Positions 10,992 to 22,600 of a stretch of 27,088 nt of DNA are shown here, one piece after another; the stretch's first letter is position 1; each line of letters opens with the position of its first letter. Below the pieces are notes generated by a model. That model worked only from the letters and a program-made list of their open reading frames with translations, was not told where the DNA came from and did no database searches. The translations under genes and the position numbers were made by a program. The DNA is from Haplosporangium gracile (taxonomy: Eukaryota; Mortierellomycota; Mortierellomycetes; Mortierellales; Mortierellaceae), in the NCBI GenBank assembly GCA_015499985.1, contig JAAAUF010000545.1, forward strand, positions 1,251 to 28,338, written 5' to 3'.

Positions 10992-12331
10992 TTAATGAGT
11001 AAAAACGCCGGTGGTGGTGGCGGTGTCGAGCTCCGCGGTGGCGGTGTTGAGCTCTGAGGCGGCAGCGGACACCTTGGCCTTGACGCGATCAAGGTGTGAA
11101 TCGATCTGGCTGCGATGCTGAGCCAAGAACGGGCGCAACAACCTCGTGTATACAGTGGTAGCACCCTATTTTATTTCACACGCGTAAATAAATTTGTTCA
11201 CAAGTTAGTGCCGTTGCGTTTCCTTGTTATTACAACTATCCTTTCGACTCCCGCGGGAGAAATGGTCATCCGTAAAGTAGAAAAAATCTTTCAGCCAGGT
11301 TTTTTGTTTTTCGTCTTCGAGGTTGTTGGTTTTTGGACTTTTGGACAATATCTTACGTTGAAGGTAGGGAGCATCAACCAGAGCAGGAGAATCGTCTTGA
11401 GGAAGAAGTAGAAGGGGAGCCAGTAAAGCAAGATGTCTGTGAAAGACTCCAAGATGGACACGAATCCGTAAACAGCCCTATGTTAAGTAAGTAACAGTAA
11501 AAAAAAGGAGAGGTGAGTTATTCCATGAGACCCAAGTTTCTTGTTCGCTATTGCGCCATTCTCCTGTGCAGATAAACATGTTTGCTTGACACACATCGAT
11601 GAATGTTCCACGATTCACTTTTGCTTTGTTATTCTCAGGTGATTACCAGTAAGTCAACCTATGAGATGAAAACAAGCAGTGACAAGAAAGAGAGCAAAAG
11701 GCAAAGTTAGTTATCAATTAAAACTTCCTTGCGTGCTGTCTGACAAAAACGCCGCATACACTTTGACAAGTGCTCTCTACAAAACACCAAGTTGCCACAG
11801 CCCACGATCGAGCAGGTAACGAAACACTGCCTGCCTAGCTCACGCCAAGTGTGCAACTATGAGCATCTCAAAAAAAAATACATACTTCCTAGTATTCGAT
11901 AGTCTCTACTTACCACTGCTTATCATCGTCATGACCAGGGGACTCAAGGGCCTTGAAGGACCTGTACGAGGGATAGACCCAACCAAGGATGTTGGAGAGG
12001 AGCTTTCCTGCAAAGTTGAAAAAGATCATAGTGATAAAGAATGCGCCACCGCCCAGAGCCAGATAGGTCTTGGGAACTCCTGTTGCTGCCTGAAACTGGT
12101 TGAGTTGAGGAATCTTGCTCAGCTCCTTGTCCAACTGAGCGTTGTAAAGACGTGCTATGGGGGTGGTAATGGTGTGAATGCGTGTGCACGTTTGAGAGTG
12201 TCGGGTCAGTGGAGTATTTTCAGAACAAACTGCATATGTGCCTTTGCATGTTACTGTTGTAGCTGCTGATGTCGTGTCCACGCAAGTCCGAAGCGAAGGG
12301 TTGTTGTACCTTTGGCCTGAATGTTCTCCAT
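10992..12331 (-). CDS. yop1: Yop1/REEP5 family ER membrane-shaping protein (TB2/DP1/HVA22)
   Basis: Reticulon-like hairpin protein that curves and stabilises tubular endoplasmic reticulum, interacting in other fungi with Rab GTPases and atlastin-type Sey1. Four exons, 12310-12331, 11914-12154, 11357-11477 and 10992-11165, give 185 residues against 180 in yeast Yop1. After LDKELSKIPQLNQFQAATGVPK the protein has a first hydrophobic hairpin (about 36-68, ALGGGAFFITMIFFNF region), the hallmark GWVYPSYRSFKALES, the W-AVYGF motif made by splicing (KQ-W-AVYG), and a second hairpin (about 89-127, ILLYWLPFYFFLKTILLLWLMLP). The tail is amphipathic and Ala/Thr-rich (RSQIDSHLDRVKAKVSAAASEL), as expected for the membrane-binding helix of this family. 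The first exon encodes only seven residues. A (CA)n run on the coding strand sits in the leader just upstream of the ATG. Confidence 0.95.
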
Positions 12332-12346
12332 GGTGAGTGAATGAAA

Positions 12347-12373
<27 letters not shown>
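12347..12373 (+). repeat. (GT)n microsatellite in the Yop1 leader
   Basis: About thirteen GT units starting 15 nt upstream of the Yop1 start codon; on the coding strand the leader carries (CA)n. Confidence 0.95.
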
Positions 12374-12377
<4 letters not shown>

Positions 12378-12740
12378 GAATAAAACTGGAATGAGGAGAA
12401 GAAGAAAGAGAAAAGAAGAAGAGAAAAAAAAAGAAAAAAAAGAACACTCGAGCGATATCAGCCAAAGCGCCGTAATTCCCTGCCAATCTCTTTTTTTTCA
12501 TGCGATTGAGAGTTGGCTTGGACCTCTTCCGGGATTCTTTTACGACTCTCCCTTCTGCCAGCATAAAGCAAAATTGAATGATGTCACGGCGGTGTTATCT
12601 GACCCAGCCTTCATTCAACGAGAAAAGAAACTACACTAAGCTACGCTCCACATGCCATTCCTTCGAACAAAACAGCAATGGGCTACTGCTGTTGTTGCTA
12701 AGCTTCCACTCACACGACACCTAGCGAAACCAAACAACCC

Positions 12741-12760
12741 GAAGAGAGAGAGAGAGAGAG
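12741..12760 (+). repeat. (GA)n microsatellite
   Basis: Short GA run about 30 nt beyond the stop of the A20/AN1 gene. Confidence 0.9.
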
Positions 12761-12790
12761 TCGTGCTTGTCCTTATCCGTTTTGTCGTGA

Positions 12791-14127
12791 TTACTCCTGA
12801 ATGCGCGTAAAGCTGCGACCTCCTCGTGGCTTGTCGTTCAACTTGGGGTTGTTTTTCGTCAACATCTCCTTGCCCATCTTTGCAAAGTCAAAGTCGCAGT
12901 CGTGCTTCGATGTATCCTTGTGAGAGTCGCAGAAGACAAATTCTAAAAGAAGCATAAAGAATAGAGGACGAATAAGTACTTTGCAATGTACTTAACAACA
13001 CAGTATGCTACATTGAGCAGAAGGCTGGTAATGGCTTCTTACCACATCGGCACTTGTTGATAGCCTGCTTGGCGAGAGGAATCTATTTAATTACGAAAGA
13101 ACAGTCGGTAAATGGCGTCAGTCAAAATGTGGTGTTTTCATCTCAGCTGCACCTGCCATTACTGCCGCTCCATCCTGTGTCCATCACTGGAGATCAGAGC
13201 CCCCAATTCTTGTCGAACAAACAACACGGACCCACTCTGTCCGTAATTTGGGTTTCGACAAACAAAAATGCAGGTCCAATTATAAAAAACTGTTTTATAA
13301 ATACCTTGGCACGGCACATGTAACAGCGGCCCTTGTTCACTTGAGGCGGACGCTCACCCGGTGCGAGACCCTCAAGGGCATCCGAGGCAATCGAGGTAGG
13401 CGTGCTGGCACCGCTGGCTGTAGATGGTGTAGGGGTTGAAGAGACTGAGATGATGGGTGAGGCGACCGCATTGGTGGGTGTCGTAATGATAGAATTGGAA
13501 GCGACTCTCGGTACAGGTGCCTGGACAGGTGTGAATGCATTGGAAGAAGAAGAAGAAGGAGGCGTTGAGAGAACCGAAAGAGCGGGTGCTTGAGGAGGCT
13601 GGGCGAGCTTTTCCGTGAGTCCTGAAGTAGTCGTGGTAGCGGCGGTTGCAGCCTGGGCAGCGTTGTTTTTTTGGTTCAATTCTTTGAAGCACTTTGAGCA
13701 CATGTTGTTGTTGATGGGGTTTCTATTAGGTAAAGGATGATCGAAAACATGAGTGATGATGATAGATGGTCAGGGAAACGTCCTGCGTCGACAGGAAAAT
13801 AAAGAGTAGTATGACAGGGTTCATTCTTCTGGAGAAAAAAAAGGAGAACGAAAGGTTGCATAGGTAGTACATTATGCGTGTGTTCTTGTTGTACAGGGCA
13901 CACAGAAAGGGTTACAAAAGGGGGTATGAAGGAGAGAAGGAGACGCAAAATACAAAGGGGGGATGTTGTCAAAGAAGTGCAGCATGGTTGGCATGCTGGA
14001 GCACATGCTTGTTTGTGTCCATGAGCATGATTTTTTTTACTCAACAATAAGCTTACCCGTAGAAGCCGCATCCATTTGCGCAGGTGATGGGCAGGTTTTG
14101 AGCGTTTTGGGCGTTATTGTCTTCCAT
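12791..14127 (-). CDS. A20/AN1 zinc-finger protein (ZFAND5/6-like, stress-associated protein type)
   Basis: Small zinc-finger protein of the ubiquitin-binding, stress-associated class. Four exons, 14057-14127, 13305-13722, 13043-13082 and 12791-12942, give 226 residues. An N-terminal A20 finger has Cys at 16, 20, 32 and 35 (Cx3Cx11Cx2C). A long Ser/Thr/Pro/Ala-rich linker follows (about 45-145). A C-terminal AN1 finger has the complete ligand set C157, C160, C174, C176, C181, H184, H190 and C192 (Cx2Cx13CxCx4Cx2Hx5HxC). Both fingers are split by introns, and the ligand spacing is only correct with the chosen splice sites, which supports them. The tail NNPKLNDKPRGGRSFTRIQE is basic. In animals and plants such proteins bind ubiquitin through A20 and affect proteasomal turnover under stress; the fungal role is inferred from that. 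The start at 14127 is the first ATG before the A20 finger. Confidence 0.93.
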
Positions 14128-14162
14128 GTTGGGGTTATGGTTGGTTGTAGTTGGTTTTGATT

Positions 14163-14166
<4 letters not shown>

Positions 14167-14200
<34 letters not shown>
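14167..14200 (+). repeat. (GA)17 microsatellite
   Basis: Seventeen uninterrupted GA units 40 nt upstream of the A20/AN1 start codon; (CT)17 on the coding-strand leader. Confidence 0.95.
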
Positions 14201-14202
<2 letters not shown>

Positions 14203-14547
14203 TAGGAAGATAAGAAAAGAAACCTTGTTGTCGATAGTTAAAGCGTATGAGAATGCTAAGGATGAATGAGAGGTAGTTGAATGAGGAGGTTGGAGTAATT
14301 GAAAGGGAGAAGGAAGGAAAAAGGGAGGGGAAGAAGGAAGAGGGAGTAGGGAAGAGGGAAGAGGGGAAGATGGATTAAAAAAAAAGTCTGAAGTGGAGGG
14401 GAATAAGAAGTAAGAGAGTAAAAAGGGAAAAAAAAGCCGTGTTGGCTCTTTCTCTCTGGTGAAAAATATTTTTCTTATTTTCACAATCAGTCATACAGGA
14501 GGTCAGTCGCAAAGCCGCGCGTGGTTCGTCCTGTTCTGCTTGAAACA

Positions 14548-14549
<2 letters not shown>

Positions 14550-14585
<36 letters not shown>
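14550..14585 (+). repeat. (CT)n microsatellite, inverted relative to the GA run at 14167
   Basis: About seventeen CT units. It is the reverse complement of the (GA)17 run about 350 nt to the left, so the two could pair as a long inverted repeat. Confidence 0.95.
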
Positions 14586-14588
<3 letters not shown>

Positions 14589-15043
14589 TCTCTCGCTCTT
14601 TTACTTCTGCCTATACAATAATAGCTCTTTATTTCAGGGCAGGGCACCAATACTGGAAAAACAACTAAAAATGGCACGCGAAGCATGGAGACAAGGCGGA
14701 GGACAAGAAGGGGACAAGAAGGAAGGGACACAAAGGAGCAAGCTTCAGTATGCAGGCAGGCAGCATAGGGGTTTAAAGTAGACATTATTATGATCATCAT
14801 GGTAAATATGGACTGACTATGGCACAAAGGGGTAAAAGCAAAGAGGATCCATCTCTCTTTCTTTCTCCCATCTTGCTGGCTGTGATGTGATCCATGGTGC
14901 TGCAAAGGCAAAATGGAGAAAGAACCTGCTGATTGGTGCACATCTCCTCCTTTGCCTCTAGCTTCAATACACCACTCCCCGCTCCTGTTACCTCTCTCTC
15001 CTCTCTCTTCACTTCATTCTCGATGGACATAGCGCTGCTCGTA

Positions 15044-17880
15044 CTACCACAGATCGCACTTCTCCTTAGGGTTCATCGGTGCCTTGGCCTTGCACTTGAA
15101 GGCCTCAGCAAAACCTACAGAATTCTGGACAGCACCGTTGATCCTCCACTTGGCCGGACTATGTGGATCCATTCTCATCTGGCGGATGGCAGACTCAGGT
15201 CTCTGTTTACTACACCAGGGGCGAGCATACGATATAAAGAACAACTGTTCAGCCGTCAATCCCTCCAGTCCGGGCAGTCGGAAATTGCTGTATCGATGTC
15301 CTGCAGGGTCCGAGTTATATCGATTCCTCCAGGTGTCGAAGGATTGTTTGAGTCCTCCATTGTCGGCAATGTTTTCGCCTAGTGTCAATAGGCCGTTGAC
15401 GTTGTAATCCTTCTCGTCCGGTCCCTTAACGGTAAAGTTACCGTATTGGTCGATGAAGCATTGGGCCTTCTTGTTGAAAGCCTCTGTCGTCGAGTTTGAC
15501 CACCACTAGTCGAGTCGAAAGGATGAGCCAAAAAAGAAAGTAAAGATTTTTAGAAATAATAACTCCCACCCTTGCACAATGAGTACGGTGGATTAAAATA
15601 AGTCCATTCCTCCCGGAAGCTTACATTGGTAAGGCGCCCCATGGAATCGAATTGGTGACCCTTGTTGTCAAAGCCATGCTAAAATGGAAAGAAAAAGGCA
15701 TCGTTTATATCAGCAAAAGGCCAAAAAGACAACAAAGAAAAAAGAAAGAGAAAAGGAACGCGTGGTTTGTCTTGTTACACTCCCCCCCTTCCTTTCCACC
15801 CCCTCGTAACACAGATCATAAGCACGCCTAATATCTTTACCGTGATCTCATGTCCTGCAACGACACCGATGCCTCCCCAGTTGACATACTCTGGGTTCTC
15901 GGTATGGAAAAAGGGCGGCTGTAAGATTCCGGCGGGAAAGACAATCTGATTCTCGGTCGGGCTGTAGTAGGCATTGACCGTCTGGGGCGACATATACATC
16001 TTCTTCTTGTTGACAAGTTTGCCGAGCTCGTTAAAGTACCTCTCTGTGTTCCACACATGCATCCTCAGCTGATTTCCGAAATAGTCATTGCGATCGACCT
16101 TGTAGTCCTTGTAGTAGAGATCAACGTTATTGGAGGATCCGACATTGGGAGAGTTAGTCGAGAAGCCCGTCAGTTGGACAATCGCCTTCATCTTCATGAT
16201 CGCCCCCTCGGTGGTCGCATCGTCTAACCAGTTGAGGTTCGGGAAGGACTTAAGGTATGTCTCTCGGAGAGACTCAATCATATCGTGGACTTGGGCGCGA
16301 CTATTACCCTTGAACGAGTCCGAGATAAAGTACTGACCAGCCATGTCCCCCAGCTGTGAGTTCACCACTGCGACACAGATCTTCCAGCGATCGGGGACAA
16401 CATCTGCGGAGACACCCGACAGAGCAGCATTCAGGTTGCGCAGGGGCTGACGGTAGGGGAGGGCCAGACTTCCAGCGAACATGCGGATGACTATCCAGGA
16501 GAAGTAGTTCTGGATTGTCTTTGAAGATGTCTTTTGGAGGAGACCTTCGAGACGTTTCTGGAAACCGGGAGAGTTGACGATGATTATATCGAGGATATCG
16601 GTCTTCTCGGGCAGGACGCTCTGGACAATCAGGTGCCAGTCAATGGACGGAGTCATCGCTCGGATCTGGTCTAGCGTCCTGGGATTATAGCTCTTCTCGG
16701 GGTCACGTTGTTCTGTCCTCTCAGTCGCAATGTCCGCAAGCAGCTTCTCAAACGCAACCACATCCTTGGCGGCCTCCTCCCACTCGGAAGAAACCATAAC
16801 CTCGACCTTGGTTTTGGATAAGCTGGTGCCATTGTTGGTTTCGAGTCCCTTGCCCTGCATCAGCTCAAACATCTGTGCGACAGTCGTCTGGTATACGGTC
16901 GTAATCCGCTCATCAAGATAGTACTCCTTGGAGGGGAGACCCAATCCACCCTCACTCAAATCCATAAGATGACGCGTGGGGTCCTTGGCATCGGTCGACA
17001 CACCAAACGAGCTGAAAGAATCCAGTCCGATTCTGTTCAAATGAGCCAGCGTCATTGAGAGTGCCTTCCTGTCGAGTGTGGTATTTGCAGCGGTAGCTGG
17101 GAACAAGTCGAGAATCGTCTTGAGCTGGTCCACGACGGGCTGGCGTCCGATTTTGGCAATCTGCTCTTCGTCCATGCAACTGGCATAGAGGTCCTTAAGT
17201 TTTTGAAGATTACGTCCTGCAGCGATCTTATCATCGATGGCCTCCAGTTGCGGATCGCTGTCTGGAGAAACGATTGATCGAATAACGCGCTATTGTTTTA
17301 TGTTGTTCCGTTAAAAATATAAGCTGCTGTTGTTAGCACATTGCACAGATCCCTTTGAGCAGATACACGCTCCCTTCATAGATAGACAAAAGATGTAAAA
17401 AGCGTACGTTGTTCTGATCGGCGACAATGGAGAAGTATCCGATCGACTCCTTGTCCGCTGGAATCTCCTCACGTTCCCAAAATCCGCCGCCTACATTAAA
17501 GAAGATGTCCATCAAAAGAAAGAAACATGTCAGTATCATCCTTCTCCCTTTTCCCTTTTGCTTTTACTTATTATCGTGGCAATGCCGTCACTTACAGGTA
17601 TAAGCACTGAAGTCATCGCAGGGGTCGATGGCGGGGTTCATGTCACGAATGATGGAGGCCGCTGTTTGAACGCAGTGGGATGAAGTGCACACATCCTATC
17701 AAATTAAATAAAATGGATGTGTTCTCGTCGATAGTCTGTCGATTTGTGGTTTCGTGTATGGATGGTTCCAGAGTCATGCAAGAGAAAACATACGTTGTTG
17801 CCCAGTGTGGAGGGGGCTGCATGAACGACCTGCAGTGCCATGCCGATCGCCATAAGCCAATATATCTTTGTGGACGCCAT
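15044..17880 (-). CDS. Secreted M13 family zinc metallopeptidase (neprilysin-like)
   Basis: Gluzincin endopeptidase of the neprilysin/endothelin-converting family. Six exons, 17794-17880, 17596-17695, 17408-17490, 15841-17289, 15625-15678 and 15044-15505, give 744 residues, typical for M13. The first exon encodes a cleavable-looking signal peptide (hydrophobic IYWLMAIGMALQVVHA, then APS), so secretion rather than the usual type II anchor is predicted. The N-terminal M13 signature is present: CTSSHCVQTAASII, IDPCDDFSAYTCGGFW. The zinc motif HEITH is split by an intron (H570, E571, then H574). The third ligand and the partner Asp lie in GENIADNGG (about E635, D639). The substrate-binding VNAYYSPTENQIVFPAGILQPPFF and the C-terminal CDLW (as CxxW in the family) are intact. 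A start at 17880 gives the signal peptide; later ATGs would lose it. Likely active; substrate unknown. Confidence 0.95.
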
Positions 17881-17962
17881 CCTGTGTACTAGTTAAGAAG
17901 ATGGCGAATTAATAGAGAGGCGAAAAACAAAATGAGATGCGTTGTGATGGCTGATGCGGCGT

Positions 17963-17983
17963 AAAAAAAAAAAAAAAAAAAAA
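17963..17983 (+). repeat. A21 homopolymer in M13 promoter region
   Basis: Twenty-one consecutive A, about 85 nt upstream of the M13 peptidase start (T21 on its coding strand); poly(dA:dT) tracts are common in fungal promoters. Confidence 0.95.
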
Positions 17984-19429
17984 GAAGAACAAGTTGATCG
18001 AGCGATTGGAAGGATGTGACGGAAGGAGTGATATTCAGAAAAGAGAAATGGGAAACGTTGTGTGATAGCTAACAAAAGAGCAAGGTTGGTCTTTATAGTT
18101 ACCACAATTGAAAAAGTTTTTTACAGATAAAGTAACTGGGCCAGAGCCGGTCGTTGTTAGAACGACAAAAAAATAGCAACGCACGTATTTATTCAAACCA
18201 CAACATCGAGTATGGAATGGAAGCAGCTTCAACCATGCATGAGAAGAGAACCACCCTGCAGATAAAAAATTATTTCGTTCAAAGGTTCATAACGTGCGTT
18301 GTTGGCTGTGTTGAAAATCATGAGTGCATTGCTTAAGCTGGAGGTCACGGGGAGAGTGGATCCATCGGTAATGGTGCCATGGGATCGAACTGAACTCGAA
18401 CAAGCATGAACCAAGAAACGAATTCCTGGAGGGTAATGACAACCCTGTCCATTAGGCTGCATTTTTGCGCCATTTTTTTTAGCGTCATCACATATCAACC
18501 CTTTGAGGTTGTTAGGATGGACTCTTACTACTATTACTCTCACTCTCAATCGACCAGTGGACAGAAGGATCACCCAGTTTCTGACATGCTTAGAAGATCT
18601 CACTTCATATATTTGACATGAGAGGGTGTTGAGATAACGAATATAGGCGTAGAATTCAACGAGTAACACAAAAAAGAAGTGCTCACCTCGACGAGCTTTT
18701 GTCGACACCAGTTACTATCTGAGACAAGTCGTGAGCTTGTTTTGTATATTTGCTTGTTTGTAGACGTCTAAGAAACAAGCACAGGCTACCATGTCATAAA
18801 CTGAGGGACAGAGAAGGTGAAATGGCATTGGTTGGAAGATGGATAAGGGGCTATCAAACAATTACGTTGTAAAAAAAAAGTCCATTTCTCTCGAGCCTCA
18901 TTCCTTTTTTTTTTTGTTCCCCATTCTCATCTCATTCACCTTTCTTCCTTACATTCAATCATCCCTCCTCGACTTTGTTACACTTACATTCTTTTTGTCT
19001 TCTTGACAACAACGACACATATTACGGAGAAAAAAGAAACGGACCGAAATAAAGGTACAATTATCGAGGAGTGTCGAAATGAACGAATGTATTTTGCTAG
19101 CAATAGGTTTTAAAACTATAATGCCTTTCTGTTTCTTACCCCTCTTTGTCAGTTTACAGACACGTTAAAGGAATCAAGTATCACACCATCCCCTAATTGC
19201 TTTTTTTTCGCAACAAAGTCTGTCAAGAGACACGCAGGGTACGAAACCAAGTAAGTTCGGCGTTGGCTACAGACGTGTTGCTGTTCTACCTTTTCAGCAA
19301 ACTGCATCGTGCTTACAACCGACTCATACAATGTCCATTTTTCAGTCACTTTTATCTATCTTCCCATGCGTCAAGGCCTTCGCCGTTCATGCTGCATGGC
19401 TCTATCATTATTATTCGTTTTTGAAAAAA

Positions 19430-19661
19430 GTAAGTATCTACTAATATTTTTTATTGCGCGGTGTCCTCCTTTTCAATGTCGCAATCTCATATTTGGTTTT
19501 CTAGTTCTACTCTTTCTCTCTTCATATCGCCCAGTCGCCTACAGTCTCCGAATTACTCTGCTCTGCAAAGTAAGTCCTATAATTTCGACCAATTTCTACT
19601 CACCTAATGCGTCTGCAAGGTGGCTAACTTTTAGACCTACTGTTCTGTTGCACTTTTGTAG
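19430..19661 (+). other. Intron-like segments upstream of the NACHT-WD40 relic
   Basis: A GTAAGTAT donor at 19430 with an internal CTAAT-type branch point and a TTTCTAG end at 19504 looks like a 75-nt intron. A second GTAAGTCC donor at 19570 has possible acceptors at 19634 or 19661, just before the ATG at 19676. This is consistent with spliced 5' leader exons of the plus-strand gene before it decayed. No coding content was identified in the short exon between them. Confidence 0.35.
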
Positions 19662-19675
19662 GAGTTCGTAACGCC

Positions 19676-22600
19676 ATGACAAAGCAAGGAAAGGCATCTG
19701 ACAATACCCATTCTACCACTCCCTCTACTGTATCCGGATTGGAGGCACGCGCCGAAAAGTCCCAGGCCTCGCGACATGGGTAAGTGACGAAGAAGATGTC
19801 TCGATCAGCCGCCAAAGCGGAAGAAGACGAGACGGTGTGCAATGGAATCACAGCTGTGCAACTCCGGCCAGCTGGCCTGGACGCCCTTCGGGATTTCAAG
19901 GCAACCTCATCGCAACTCCTGGCAACCTCGGCAACTACGCCTTGCCGAACTTGCCCCAAGACGCTCAACCACCCCGTATATCGATTTTCTCTCGCAATGT
20001 TGCCGCTCCGGCACTGAAGACTGCATTGCCGCAGCCAGGCGTCCGGTTCGAACACATAGTTCAATTAGATTACAGCAATTATTTACTCGGCAGATATCTC
20101 CTGTCCGACATCGTGGCTCCCGACAAACTCGATGCGCCAATGGAGCCATCTGAGCAAGCATTTGTCAACTTTATTCTTCAGGACACAATGGAGCAAAGCC
20201 GAATTGGCTGGCTAACAGCCGGGGTTGTCGAGGAGTTGTAACAGAGGGCCTGAAGACTCGACGACCATCTCTGAAGTCATTCTTCTTGGTTCTTCCCTCG
20301 ACCGCAGATGCTATCGCAAGCTGTTCGATTGCCTGATTAACAAACTCGAAAACGCAACATTGCTGGATATCGATCTGCTGCAAAGGCTAAGTCAGCTTGT
20401 TCAATGTGCCAGACCGGATTATCGCCTTCCCGACGACCTTGTCCGGATTCTAACTGTTCTTCGCACTCGCCTGCAGGACACCCACCAACAGTCAGTCGAG
20501 CATACCTATTATCTGGCCCTAGCATTATCGACTCTTCTCGATGTAATGGCTGAGGGCAAGGTTCAGGACTTGAGGCGCATCGTGGATTAGGAATTCCTTC
20601 TAGCGCTCTTGGCAGGGCTATTGAAAAGCTCGGATCCTTATCTTAAGCACCAAGCAACCTACGCCCTTCAGGATCTGCTGCATGTTCCGAACGACGAATC
20701 ACGCCGCCAATCAGTTTTGCGGCACACAGACAACATCGCTATGGGTCTTCTTGGGGTCGCGAGTGTGTGCAAGCTGGACGCTATCGGATTTTCGGGCGAA
20801 GTGGAGAGGATCTATGATGCCACCGTGAATGCTCTCGACGTTGGCTCCAATATGATCAACGGTGCTCAGTCGATACTCGATAGCGGTCAAGGGCTTTGGG
20901 CAAGCGCAAAAGAAGGCATCTTTTCTGGTGGAAGGCTGCTTTGGTACACAGCGCTGCGCGAGGCTCAGGAACATATCCGGAACGATCGTTTGGCGGATTT
21001 CAGTCGTTTGGCAGATTTCAGTCATTTGGCGTTTGGGGCTCCTTGCCATCGAGATGTCAAATTTCATCGAGGTGTTTGCCGGCTCCTTGGTGAAATTACG
21101 ACTGACCCACGCTGGGAGGATGAAGTTCGGCAGCGCGCCGTTGACTTCCTTGCCGAACTATATAGGAACGGTTCCTATCGCGGCCAAGACGAAGGAATCG
21201 ACAGATGGATTTTGAATACTCTCCGCCAAGTCTGTCTTACTCGAACCTATCATCTCAGGTCACACCCAGCGAATACTTCATGGTCTAGAGAAGGAAGGAA
21301 ATAATGCCAGGCAAAATACCTACCGTGATGTCATAACCGGTCCTCCCAATTATCTCCCGTCAATGACCCGACTGACTGTTCCTTTGTCGTCAATACTATG
21401 CGCCCGAGTTCTGACGATTCTCGATGTCGAGTATGACCTACACAGACTGAAGATTCAACGACTGGAAGAGCGAGGAAATTATCTTTACATCCCGCCCAAC
21501 ACCAAGCCCACCTTCCATTCTTCCATTCTTCCAACGACATCTAATTCCCGCTCATGGAGAACACATTGGAGTTTATGAACGGTCATTGGCAGGTGCTGTT
21601 ATTGCTCGGAGGCTCAGAAGCGGGAAAATTAACTTTAAACTTGGAGCTTGAGCGCACCCTTTGGAAGGATTACAAGGCTTATAGACCTATCCCTCTCCAC
21701 ATCAACCTTCCCACCATCGACAATCCATCTCAGGATCTCATTGAGAAACAACCGCATTACCTCAACTTTTCAGAGGCTCAGATCCGGAAGATGAGGCTGC
21801 ACCGAGAGTTCATTGTGATCTGCGACGGATGCGACGAGATCTAGCTTAAGACCAACCCTTATATGACCGAGTATCTCAGCCAGCCAGGGCAGTGGAAGGT
21901 CAAGCTTGTGGTCAGTTGTCGTAGTCATTATTTGGATTCGAAGTATCAGATTCGATTCCAGCCCATTCCAGTAACCTCAACCAGTCGATACGACCGCACC
22001 ACCACTGGCATGACCGCCAACGACTTGTTTTCAGGAGGCAGTAATTGCGCCTTTCTCGACAAGCCAGATTGAGCAGTATGTCGAGCAGCATGTCAGTTGC
22101 TCACCCGCGAGGTCTTTGGTTCAGGACGACCGCCCACTGTGGACAAAGGAGGAGCACATGAACAGGCTGATCAAGGTTCCCAATCTGGTCGATCTGGTCT
22201 CCAACCCATTCTTACTATGCGCTTCCGGAGGTTGCTGATGGCTCCGAAAAGGACCTGTCTTTGATTCGAATTACTCGTGTTGAGCTCTTTGATGGGTTTG
22301 TCAAGCTATGGCTCGAGGTTAACCAGGCTCGGTTGGGAGAAAACCCGCTGAGCGCCAGTGAGCGATCTGAATTTGACCTGCTTGTGGAGGATGATTTGTG
22401 GAACATGGTCTTCGTTTCCAAAAGGACCTGACGGAGGCGATCTTCAGAGAGCAGTCGAGATACCCAGTCATCCACTACATCCATCTCCGTGACAAAGAGA
22501 CATGGAAAGCCCAGTTCTTCAGTCCTGACGGTCAGACCAAATTGGTTTGGGGATCCAATACAATAGCGCGGACTGGCGGCGACTACCGGTTCATCCACCG

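Larger units (their letters stand above)
12332..12790. other. Spacer: Yop1 promoter and 3' flank of A20/AN1 gene
   Basis: No gene seen. Positions 12390-12445 are almost pure purine on the plus strand, so pyrimidine-rich on the Yop1 coding strand. Two dinucleotide repeats are listed separately. Confidence 0.6.
14128..15043. other. Spacer: A20/AN1 promoter and 3' flank of M13 peptidase gene
   Basis: About 0.9 kb with no supported gene. A (GA)n run near the A20/AN1 start, a purine-rich stretch (about 14280-14345) and a (CT)n run at 14550-14585 dominate. Open frames across this interval are low-complexity readings of these repeats. Confidence 0.6.
17881..19675. other. Long spacer between M13 peptidase gene and NACHT-WD40 relic
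   Basis: About 1.8 kb. The left end is the promoter of the M13 gene, including an A21 homopolymer at 17963-17983 (T21 on the coding strand, about 85 nt upstream of the ATG). The right end (about 18890-19675) is pyrimidine-rich on the plus strand and looks like a promoter/leader for the plus-strand relic, with intron-like segments. A 159-codon minus-strand open frame (18229-18708) has no recognisable family and is not called as a gene. Confidence 0.5.

Noticed and set aside
14375..14941. 188-codon minus-strand frame containing repeated Arg-Glu
   Set aside because: It is a translation of the (CT)n microsatellite and flanks, with no conserved motif.
18229..18708. 159-codon minus-strand open frame in the spacer right of the M13 gene
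   Set aside because: No recognisable domain, no convincing leader or splice partner, and the first part is read from T-rich sequence. Kept only as a remark in the spacer entry.
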